From Humibacter sp. RRB41 (lineage in GTDB: Bacteria > Actinomycetota > Actinomycetes > Actinomycetales > Microbacteriaceae): 64,000 nt of DNA. The stretch covers positions 868,001 through 932,000 of the forward strand of contig NZ_JAKWJQ010000001.1 of assembly GCF_022761015.1 (NCBI RefSeq), read 5' to 3'. This document shows positions 8,771 to 15,671 of the stretch, one piece after another. The translations under genes and the position numbers were made by a program. The number at the start of each line of letters is the position of its first letter. Within the stretch, counting starts at the first letter, position 1. Below the pieces are notes generated by a model, which saw only the letters and a program-made list of their open reading frames with translations, was not told the origin of the DNA and made no database searches.

Positions 8771-9240
8771 CGAATGAACTTCCGCCGAGATCGTGGAGGG
8801 GGTGCGAGCCGCTTCTCGAGCGAGGGCGGTGCCCGTGCGCTCGAACTCTACCGGGAATTACCGGTCTCGCTTCGGATCGTTCGAACAAGGATGGAACCGA
8901 TCGGCCCAGGCGATCGCGTCCCTAATGGCCCGCTCGACGCTCGGGTCAGCCTCGATTGAATTGAAGTACCGAAGGGTCAAGGTCCGGACGTCGTCAGCAT
9001 CGCTTGAAGTCGTCGCTGGCCTCGTGGATCGAAGCCGACGATGTGAAGACGATCCGGTCGATGCAGTTGCATCGCATACGCTCCAAAAGCGTTATGCCTT
9101 GGCAACGTTGTTTTCGTGGTGGTCGGGAAGATCCTTCACCGACTCGTCAATCGCTTCGTCCCCGATCGAAGGCCGCCACGCCGATGCGCTTGCTCCGTCG
9201 TCCTGAGCATCCGCGATTCGGCCAATGACTCGTTGTACAG
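8771..9240 (-). pseudogene. Non-coding stretch between GT-D copies A and B; possible decayed coding remnant
   Basis: No intact gene is visible in these 470 bases. The minus strand has three coding-like pieces in different frames: a first piece ending DHHENNVAKA before a TAA near 9092, a second ending IHEASDDFKRC, and a third containing RYFNSIEADPSVERAI that ends at a TAA near 8862. The order and amino-acid make-up suggest a gene broken by frameshifts, perhaps another glycan enzyme or a lost array member, but I cannot name a family. A plus-strand open frame here has no coding character. Confidence 0.3.
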
Positions 9241-9619
9241 CTAGTCCGCGTGGAAGAACTCGGCTTCGTCACCGGTTCTGCCGTTGTGCCACCATTCGTA
9301 GGATTTGGCGATGTGGCCGAGGTCGAGGGCTTGGTAGCCGGCTCGGTGGAGGTCGTAGGCGAGGACGGTGGCGGTGGGTCCGAGGATGGCGATCATGATG
9401 CTGTCTTTTGGTGCTTGCAGTGCTTGGTTGAGGATGTCGTCGTAGTGGTCGAAGGCGTCTTGTTTGGGGGCGAGGATGTGGTGAACGGAGGCCGCGTTGT
9501 CGAAGATGTCGTGGGTGAAGCCGTTGAAGATGCCATCACCGTGAATGAGGACCACGTTTGCGCCCTCCCAGATGCGACGGAACCGTCGGAAATAGGCATC
9601 GCGGTCGAAGCTCGGGCGA
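9238..9619 (-). repeat. Perfect repeat block of the GT-D array, copy B (382 bp)
   Basis: These bases equal 10395-10776 at every position, including three bases beyond the stop codon. Identity with copy A covers only 9279-9613, so B and C share a longer block than either shares with A. Confidence 0.95.
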
Positions 9620-10143
9620 AACATCGTGTGTGCCAATGTCACCTCAGCGGGTGCGTATACCTTGCCTACGCGTAGATACCGGCTCAGGATCGAACGCATC
9701 CACGGCGCCTCGCGGGCGTAGAAGTCCTTCTGGGCATCGGTGAAGTCTCCTCGAGAATCGTAAGCGATGAAGGAGACTCCGACGAGCAGCCCGGGTTCGT
9801 CGGAGGAGAGCACCTCGCTCAGACGTCGACTCAGTTCCGCGCCCGGCGTCTGGAAGACGTCGAACCTGCCGTCCATCGTCATGAGCTCACCGTCGCCGAA
9901 GCGAACGATCGACGCGCCGCCGATCAGCGCATCCATGGCCTCGTCCATGGTCATGAAGGTCGGGTACTCGAACAGGTGCATCTCGTAATAGATCGCGCTC
10001 TCCACGGCCGCCAGATTCTCGGCGACTGCCGTGTCGATCATCGCTTGCACGCTGAATCGGGCACGTGCCCAGCCGATGAACCGCTGGCGACGAGCAGCGC
10101 CGGGAATCACCCTCGCCAGTATGCGAAAGACGTAGTAGATCAC
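9241..10143 (-). CDS. GT-D fold (DUF1792-like) glycosyltransferase paralogue B
   Basis: The 300-residue protein has D84 and E86 of the D-x-E motif (RFGDGEL), FQTPGAELSRRL and the shared HGDGIFNGFTHDIFDN segment. GTG 10143 is chosen because GAGG stands 5 bases upstream and the protein then begins IYYVFRILARVIPG like all other copies; the longer frame to 10305 adds 54 residues with no counterpart. The last 382 bases, including stop and tail, are identical to paralogue C. The middle (residues about 110-175) differs strongly from A and C, so substrate choice may differ. It has 254 bases of upstream space in which a promoter could lie. Confidence 0.75.
   Translation of the reverse strand: MIYYVFRILARVIPGAARRQRFIGWARARFSVQAMIDTAVAENLAAVESAIYYEMHLFEYPTFMTMDEAMDALIGGASIVRFGDGELMTMDGRFDVFQTPGAELSRRLSEVLSSDEPGLLVGVSFIAYDSRGDFTDAQKDFYAREAPWMRSILSRYLRVGKVYAPAEVTLAHTMFRPSFDRDAYFRRFRRIWEGANVVLIHGDGIFNGFTHDIFDNAASVHHILAPKQDAFDHYDDILNQALQAPKDSIMIAILGPTATVLAYDLHRAGYQALDLGHIAKSYEWWHNGRTGDEAEFFHAD
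9779..9833 (-). repeat. Second identical block shared by GT-D copies B and C (55 bp)
   Basis: These 55 bases equal 10936-10990. They code for the region around VLSSDEPGLLVG and are flanked on both sides by diverged sequence, which looks like a separate short conversion tract. Confidence 0.85.
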
Positions 10144-10394
10144 CAGTACCTCACGGAGATGCAGAGCGACTGTCGGGCTGTTGAGGTGCGGGGCGGATGC
10201 AGCGGGCCAGCAGAGACGAGCGTTCTTCTCCACATCGTCCGGATCGGCTCGAGACTTCAAAGGCACCGAATGCTGAGCATACGGGGAGGTATGCGTCGTT
10301 CGCACCTCGATCGGTGAGGCGACGGCACAAGCGGTCGCTGAACGTGCGCACGAAATGGACGCGTCCGTGCGCTGCGACCGACGCCCGAGCGCTT

Positions 10395-10776
10395 CAGCTA
10401 GTCCGCGTGGAAGAACTCGGCTTCGTCACCGGTTCTGCCGTTGTGCCACCATTCGTAGGATTTGGCGATGTGGCCGAGGTCGAGGGCTTGGTAGCCGGCT
10501 CGGTGGAGGTCGTAGGCGAGGACGGTGGCGGTGGGTCCGAGGATGGCGATCATGATGCTGTCTTTTGGTGCTTGCAGTGCTTGGTTGAGGATGTCGTCGT
10601 AGTGGTCGAAGGCGTCTTGTTTGGGGGCGAGGATGTGGTGAACGGAGGCCGCGTTGTCGAAGATGTCGTGGGTGAAGCCGTTGAAGATGCCATCACCGTG
10701 AATGAGGACCACGTTTGCGCCCTCCCAGATGCGACGGAACCGTCGGAAATAGGCATCGCGGTCGAAGCTCGGGCGA
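10395..10776 (-). repeat. Perfect repeat block of the GT-D array, copy C (382 bp)
   Basis: These bases are identical to 9238-9619. The identity ends sharply at the codons after FDRDAYF, upstream of which B and C differ at many positions. Confidence 0.95.
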
Positions 10777-11297
10777 TACATGTTATGCGCCTGTGTGACC
10801 TCGGACGCACCGTACATCATGCCGGCTCGCTGATATCGGCTCAGGGCGGCCCGTATCCACGGTGCCTCGTCTATGTAGTAGCCCTTCATGGCATTGCTGA
10901 GATCCGGGCTCAGATCGTAGGTGAAGAACGGAATGCCGACGAGCAGCCCGGGTTCGTCGGAGGAGAGCACCTCGCTCAGACGTCGACTCAATTCTGGGCC
11001 CGGCGTCTGGAAGGCGTCGAACCTGCCGTCCATCGTCATGAGCTCGCCGTCGCCGAAGCGTGCGATTGACTTGCCCTCAATGAGCGCATCGAGCGTCTGG
11101 TCGACGGCCATGATGGTGGGGGATTCGCAGAGCTGGGTACGGTAGATCGCCCTCTCTACGGGTGCCAGGCGTTCCGAGAGTGAAGTGTCGATCATCGCTT
11201 GCACGCTGAATCGGGAACGTGCCCATCGGATGAACCGCTGACGGCGTGCCTCACCGGGAATCAGCTTCGCCAGCAAACGGAGAATGTAGTAGACCAC
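10398..11297 (-). CDS. GT-D fold (DUF1792-like) glycosyltransferase paralogue C
   Basis: The 299-residue protein has an intact D-x-E (D83, E85), FQTPGPELSRRL and the shared C-terminal block. GTG 11297 is chosen: AGGAG lies 6 bases upstream and the protein begins VYYILRLLAKLIPG like its paralogues, while the longer frame would overlap the divergent acetyltransferase. It lies head to head with that gene, leaving 79 bases for both promoters. The N-terminal part is closer to paralogue 1 in places (IYRTQ, PTIMAVDQTLDALIEG), showing mosaic ancestry within the family. Confidence 0.75.
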   Translation of the reverse strand: MVYYILRLLAKLIPGEARRQRFIRWARSRFSVQAMIDTSLSERLAPVERAIYRTQLCESPTIMAVDQTLDALIEGKSIARFGDGELMTMDGRFDAFQTPGPELSRRLSEVLSSDEPGLLVGIPFFTYDLSPDLSNAMKGYYIDEAPWIRAALSRYQRAGMMYGASEVTQAHNMYRPSFDRDAYFRRFRRIWEGANVVLIHGDGIFNGFTHDIFDNAASVHHILAPKQDAFDHYDDILNQALQAPKDSIMIAILGPTATVLAYDLHRAGYQALDLGHIAKSYEWWHNGRTGDEAEFFHAD

Positions 11298-11376
11298 CAA
11301 AGGCTCCTCTCCTTCTCCGGTAGTGTGCCAGCAGAACGTCAGAGTTTTCTTCCCCGGTTGTCGTCCCGGAGGCGAA

Positions 11377-11982
11377 GTGTCCGCACTGCCAGAACCGCGA
11401 ATCGCGGCCACTGCTGACGTCAATGAGGATGCCCGCATCGGTGCAGGCACGCTGATCTGGCATCTCGCGCAGATTCGCGAGGATGCGATCGTCGGTGAGG
11501 AGTGCGTCATCGGTCGGGGAGCCTACGTCGGCCCAGGTACCAGACTCGGGAACCGGTGCAAGGTGCAGAACTATGCCCTGCTCTACGAGCCTGCCGTGCT
11601 CGAAGACGGGGTCTTCGTCGGCCCTGCAGCGGTCTTGACGAACGACTTCTATCCGCGTGCGGTCAATTCGGATGGAACCCTGAAGGATGCCTCTGACTGG
11701 CATGCCGTCGGTGTCACGATCCGGAAAGGCGCGTCGCTCGGCGCTCGATCCGTCGTCGTCGCGCCCGTCACGATCGGCCGGTGGGCGCTGATCGCTGCTG
11801 GAGCGGTCGTCACGAAGGATGTCCCCGATCACGCTCTCATGGTTGGTGTTCCTGCTCGGCGAATCGGCTGGGTCGGCACCGCGGGTGTCCCCCTTGAACT
11901 TGATGGGGAGTGTTGGGTCTGCCCTCGCAATGGCGAGCGTTATCGCGAGTCAGGCGAACGGCTGTATCTGTTGGTTGATTGA
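11377..11982 (+). CDS. Hexapeptide-repeat N-acetyltransferase, WbpD/WlbB-like
   Basis: The 201-residue protein is a left-handed beta-helix acyltransferase. The run IGAGTLIWHLAQIREDAIVG, then GNRCKVQNYALLY and VGPAAVLTNDFYPRA match the WbpD/WlbB group, which acetylates the 3-amino group of UDP-2-acetamido-3-amino-2,3-dideoxy-glucuronate; H29 is in the place of the catalytic histidine. GTG 11377 is chosen because GGAGG lies at 11368-11372; an upstream ATG at 11323 lacks this. With the WlbA- and WlbC-like genes at 6725 and 4588 it would complete a UDP-diacetamido-uronic acid pathway. It is followed after 49 bases by the deacetylase gene. Confidence 0.85.
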   Translation: MSALPEPRIAATADVNEDARIGAGTLIWHLAQIREDAIVGEECVIGRGAYVGPGTRLGNRCKVQNYALLYEPAVLEDGVFVGPAAVLTNDFYPRAVNSDGTLKDASDWHAVGVTIRKGASLGARSVVVAPVTIGRWALIAAGAVVTKDVPDHALMVGVPARRIGWVGTAGVPLELDGECWVCPRNGERYRESGERLYLLVD

Positions 11983-12031
11983 TGCAGCGGAGAATCGAAG
12001 CATCCGTGAGCGCGTGTGGAGGACTCACCTG

Positions 12032-12850
12032 ATGCAGATCCGACTCGGCCTTGGGATTCGAGAGCGGCTGTCGCCGGCGCGCATCCGCGACCGCATTGGA
12101 GCTGCACGCCTCCTCGTCGACCGTCACGCGCTGGCGACTGCGGGCAGGGATTCGCCGCGCCAGGGTGGACGAATTCTCTGCTACCACTCGCTCGGCCAGT
12201 CCATGTGGGGTGTCAACGACGTCGCTCCGGCACGATTCCGGCGACAGATCGAGTTGGCACTCGAGGCTGGCCACCGATTCGTTCCGGCGTCGGAGATCGC
12301 CCGGACAGGTGGGCTGCCTGGAGAGCTCAGCATCTCGTTCGATGACGGCCCGCGCAGTGTGCTCACGGTTGCTGCTCCGATCCTCGCGTCCTACGGCATT
12401 CCGTTCTCTTTATTCGTCGTTTCTGGGTGGTCCGAGAGCGGGCTCGGGGGGAACGCACTGAGTTGGGACGAGGTCAGCCGCGTGGCCGACTTGGGCGCCG
12501 AGATCGGCAACCACTCGTCCACGCACCCGGACTTCTCTCGCCTCAGCAAGGAGAAAGCATTCGAAGAGATCGGGGGTGCAGGAGAACTCATCGAGAGGCG
12601 GACGGGGATCCGCACGTCGGCCTTCGCCATCCCCTGGGGTCAATCAGGCAATTGGCCTCCTCAGGCGGATGAGGCAGCGCGCGAGCTCGGCTACAGCGTT
12701 CTCTACGCTCAGGCGGAAGAGACTCGTCCGCCCGGCACCATTGCCAGATCGTTCGTGACCAAGTACGACTCCCCCCGAGTCTTCAAGGCGCTTCTCGATG
12801 GCCGGTACGACCGGTGGGAGGAGTGGATCTGGTCGCCTGCAGCGCAATGA
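12032..12850 (+). CDS. NodB-type polysaccharide deacetylase
   Basis: The 272-residue protein has the NodB metal and catalytic motifs SISFDDGPRS (D104-D105) and the zinc-binding HSSTH (H161, H165), then a typical FAIPWGQSGNW segment. No signal peptide or membrane span is visible, which suggests action on a cytoplasmic, lipid-linked intermediate, or an unrecognised export route. ATG 12032 has GGAGG at 12018-12022; the longer open frame to 11819 would overlap the acetyltransferase in another frame. It probably removes an N- or O-acetyl group from a sugar of this glycan. Confidence 0.82.
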   Translation: MQIRLGLGIRERLSPARIRDRIGAARLLVDRHALATAGRDSPRQGGRILCYHSLGQSMWGVNDVAPARFRRQIELALEAGHRFVPASEIARTGGLPGELSISFDDGPRSVLTVAAPILASYGIPFSLFVVSGWSESGLGGNALSWDEVSRVADLGAEIGNHSSTHPDFSRLSKEKAFEEIGGAGELIERRTGIRTSAFAIPWGQSGNWPPQADEAARELGYSVLYAQAEETRPPGTIARSFVTKYDSPRVFKALLDGRYDRWEEWIWSPAAQ

Positions 12851-12916
12851 GAACCAGCGGCTAGGTCCAGGTACCCCCGACCTGCGGTTCGCGAGCTCGT
12901 TCATGTTGTGAAGGCA

Positions 12917-14122
12917 TCAGTTGCATCGCATTCGGGCGCCGATGCCGCCCCGCCACGCACACAAGGTGGTGTCCGCGGTGCGTCCGATGGTGAAGCGACG
13001 TCCGGCGTCGGCACGAGCTGTGGTGGCTCTGCGACCTCGACCATCGGCGTCGTCGAGGACCGCCTCGATGGCGTCGGCGAGTGCGTCAGGGCTTCCGGGC
13101 TCGACGAGTACGCCGCCCTGAGTTGGCCGCCAGCCGATGATCGGAACGGGGACTCCATCGGGGTCAAGGATCTCGGGTACGCCGCCCGCCGCCGTAGCAA
13201 TCACGGGAATGCCAGCGGCCATCGCCTCGACGATCACCTGGCCGAAGGGCTCCGGAACGGGTGACGCGTGGACAAGGAGCGTAAGCCCCCGCAGCCGGTC
13301 AGGGACGTTCGAGACCCATCCGGTGAACTCGACCCGATCGACGATGTGAAGCCGGTCGGCGAGCTCGCGTAGCTCCGCCTGATAGAGGTCTTCGCCGAAG
13401 AGCGCACCTCCGATGACAGCGAATCGCACTTCGGGTCTGCGAAGCGCCACGATGGCGGCTGCTTCGAGGAATTCACGCTGTCCCTTCGTCGGGCTGATGC
13501 GACCCACGATTCCAACCACGGAGTGGTCGGGAGACGTCGCCGCCGACACTGCGAACGCTTCGGGTGGAAGACCGGGATACGCGACGATCGCCTTTCGACG
13601 GGCTCGTGCAGGGAGCGTCTCGAACGTTGCGCGCGAGTTGGCGACGATAGCCCGCGGCCCGATCAATGCGATTAGCCGCATGGCCATGACGAGCGGCGCC
13701 GGTAAGTAGTCAACAGCCAGACGATCGTGCAGATGCCACGCCCAGTGACGTCCTGCTAGCGGCGCGGCTACGAAAGCAAAGGCCGCGGACTTGAGTGAAT
13801 TGGCGACGACGAGATCGGCCCTTGATCCACGGATGGCGCGGGCCAGCCGGGGCACGAAGCGTGCCGCTGTTACAGTGAACCGCGCTGCACGGGAGACCAC
13901 TTTATCTCGCGAGATATTCGCGACGGCCTTATCGAGGTGAAGCACGACCGTTGGAATTCCCGCCGAAGAGAGCCGATGTCTCAGCGGGCCGTCTGCGAAC
14001 AACAAAGCTCGAAGCTGTACGGCACCGCTCTCTTGCAGCACCTCGGCAACGCGCAGCAGAGCCTGCTCGGCGCCACCCTCCTGGGCCGTGTGGTCGAGCA
14101 AGAGCACCCGCTCCAGCCGCAT
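12917..14122 (-). CDS. GT4 family glycosyltransferase
   Basis: The 401-residue GT-B enzyme has the N-terminal DHTAQEGGAEQALLRVA loop, the C-terminal GIVGRISPTKGQREFLEAA segment and the E-x7-E type motif in PEPFGQVIVEAMAAGIPV. ATG 14122 has AAGGGG four bases upstream and matches the usual family N-terminus; an ATG ten codons earlier lacks a ribosome site. It is transcribed alone, convergent with the deacetylase and divergent from the polymerase gene. Donor and acceptor are unknown; retaining GT4 enzymes of this type usually add hexoses to lipid-linked glycans. Confidence 0.85.
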   Translation of the reverse strand: MRLERVLLLDHTAQEGGAEQALLRVAEVLQESGAVQLRALLFADGPLRHRLSSAGIPTVVLHLDKAVANISRDKVVSRAARFTVTAARFVPRLARAIRGSRADLVVANSLKSAAFAFVAAPLAGRHWAWHLHDRLAVDYLPAPLVMAMRLIALIGPRAIVANSRATFETLPARARRKAIVAYPGLPPEAFAVSAATSPDHSVVGIVGRISPTKGQREFLEAAAIVALRRPEVRFAVIGGALFGEDLYQAELRELADRLHIVDRVEFTGWVSNVPDRLRGLTLLVHASPVPEPFGQVIVEAMAAGIPVIATAAGGVPEILDPDGVPVPIIGWRPTQGGVLVEPGSPDALADAIEAVLDDADGRGRRATTARADAGRRFTIGRTADTTLCAWRGGIGARMRCN

Positions 14123-14187
14123 GGGTCCCCTTCGCTCGTGACGATTCCACATTAGATGAGTGAATCCGCCTTGCGGACTGGCTCATC

Positions 14188-14193
14188 TAGCAT
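14188..14193 (+). promoter_or_regulatory. TAGCAT -10 box, 7 bases before ATG 14201 (leaderless start)
   Basis: The spacing puts the transcription start on or next to the ATG, matching the pattern seen at nine other genes in this window. It also decides the start of the polymerase gene. Confidence 0.45.
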
Positions 14194-14200
14194 GTGGAGC

Positions 14201-15631
14201 ATGGATCGCGCGAAGCTGAGGATTGGCGTGAGCGCCCCCTCTCTCGTCGCAGTCATCACGTTCGCAGTCGTCGTCGGAGTCGGCCTCGGTGTGCTCAGCG
14301 TGAGCAGCAGCCTCTTGGCGCTCGTGGTCGGAGTCGTGGTGCTGTTGGCGGGAGTCGCCGCGCGCGATTATACGATCATCCCCGTGCTCGCCGTTCCGGC
14401 CACCCTCGTTCTCACTCGCGTGGGCGGCGCGTTCAGCGTCTCGGACGTGGTTCTCGCACTGGCCTCAGTGGTGTCGTTGCTGGCGCTCCGTGGTCGCGGC
14501 GCATCTATTCTGCGCCCACTGATCTGGGCGGGCGTGTTCTACCTGGCGACGGCGATCCCGACACAGATCCTCAATCCATACTCGGCGAACGGCATCGAAT
14601 GGATGCACGAGGTCGTCCTCGTCCTCGGGAGCCTCGTCGTCGGCTTCGTGATTGGGCGAGCCGATAGGGCCCGCGTCGCGCTGACCCTCTACGTGCTCGG
14701 GTGCATCGGCATCGGCGTCGTGGCAATCTACGTGTCGCTCACGACGTTTCTACACACAAGGGAATTCCAGCCCGTCTATCTGACCGACCTCAACAAGAAC
14801 ACGATCGGCGGGATGCTCGGCGCGGCCGCCGTGATCGCGTTCGCCCGCCCCATTTGGTTGCGCTGGTCGCGTGGCTGGTCCTGGCTGGCCGTCATCGTCT
14901 GTTCGCTCGGCGTTGTTGCAGCTCAGTCGCGACAGGGGCTGGTGGGAGAGATCGTCGGCATTCTGATCGTCAGCATTCGTGCCAGGCCGCAAACCGGAAG
15001 GCGAGTTCGGATCGTGTGGCTGGCTGCCATTCCTGGCGTCGCTTGGGTGGTCAGCGAGCTCACTGCCCAGTTGGAGTCATCCAACCAGTTCAACTCCGCG
15101 CATCAGCGCGTCGACTGGTACTCGCAAGCCTTCCAGATCTGGGAGAAGTCGCCGCTCTTCGGCGTCGGCATGCGCTGGTGGTACACGGATCGCTTCGCCG
15201 GACAGTTCCAGTCGTTCCAGCCGCCGAATGCGGAGATGGAGGTGCTGACCACGGTCGGCATTTTCGGGCTGATCGGGTTCCTCACGCTCTTCGCCGTGGC
15301 CGGCTGGTACTTGTGGAGGATGGACCCCGTCTACGGAACAGTGGGGTTCGCCGTCGTGGCGATGCGCTTCACACAGGCGCAATTCGATCTGTACTGGGTC
15401 GCGGGGCAGGCATCCCTGCTGTGGATCGTGGCGGGCATCTGTTACGGCGTGCAGGCGCTCGACGATGATCGCCGCGCCCGTGGCCTGCCGCTGTCCTGGC
15501 AGCAGCCGTTCCGAAATCACGAGCGTCATTCGCTACGCGTCGTGGCGATCCAAAGGACCGCCACTCGGCCGAGAGCGGTCGTGCACCCCGTCCCGTTCGG
15601 GGGCTCATCGACGCCACCACCCCGCGGATAA
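14201..15631 (+). CDS. O-antigen polymerase/ligase-like membrane protein (Wzy/WaaL type)
   Basis: About ten to eleven membrane helices fill this 476-residue protein, for example VAVITFAVVVGVGLGVLSV and IPVLAVPATLVL. The Wzy_C-type core follows with the periplasmic-loop sequence HQRVDWYSQAFQIWEKSPLFGVG, whose W-x(n)-SPLFGVG signature is typical of O-antigen polymerases and ligases. The role would be polymerisation of lipid-linked repeat units outside the membrane, together with the Wzz-like protein at 20731. ATG 14201 is preferred over 14156 because of the -10 box just upstream. The C-terminal 60 residues are basic and cytoplasmic. Confidence 0.82.
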   Translation: MDRAKLRIGVSAPSLVAVITFAVVVGVGLGVLSVSSSLLALVVGVVVLLAGVAARDYTIIPVLAVPATLVLTRVGGAFSVSDVVLALASVVSLLALRGRGASILRPLIWAGVFYLATAIPTQILNPYSANGIEWMHEVVLVLGSLVVGFVIGRADRARVALTLYVLGCIGIGVVAIYVSLTTFLHTREFQPVYLTDLNKNTIGGMLGAAAVIAFARPIWLRWSRGWSWLAVIVCSLGVVAAQSRQGLVGEIVGILIVSIRARPQTGRRVRIVWLAAIPGVAWVVSELTAQLESSNQFNSAHQRVDWYSQAFQIWEKSPLFGVGMRWWYTDRFAGQFQSFQPPNAEMEVLTTVGIFGLIGFLTLFAVAGWYLWRMDPVYGTVGFAVVAMRFTQAQFDLYWVAGQASLLWIVAGICYGVQALDDDRRARGLPLSWQQPFRNHERHSLRVVAIQRTATRPRAVVHPVPFGGSSTPPPRG

Positions 15632-15671
15632 GGTGAAACGAACCGTCTCCCATCCACGAGAGTGAGCCGCG

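Noticed and set aside
8793-9206. Plus-strand frame of 137 codons between GT-D copies A and B
   Set aside because: Ser/Arg-rich without motif and no ribosome site; the minus strand has the more coding-like pieces.
10144-10305. N-terminal extension of GT-D copy B to 10305
   Set aside because: The 54 extra residues have no counterpart in the other copies, and GTG 10143 has a good ribosome site.
7909-10776. Identical blocks as copies of an insertion sequence
   Set aside because: They have no terminal inverted repeats or transposase and lie in phase inside homologous genes.
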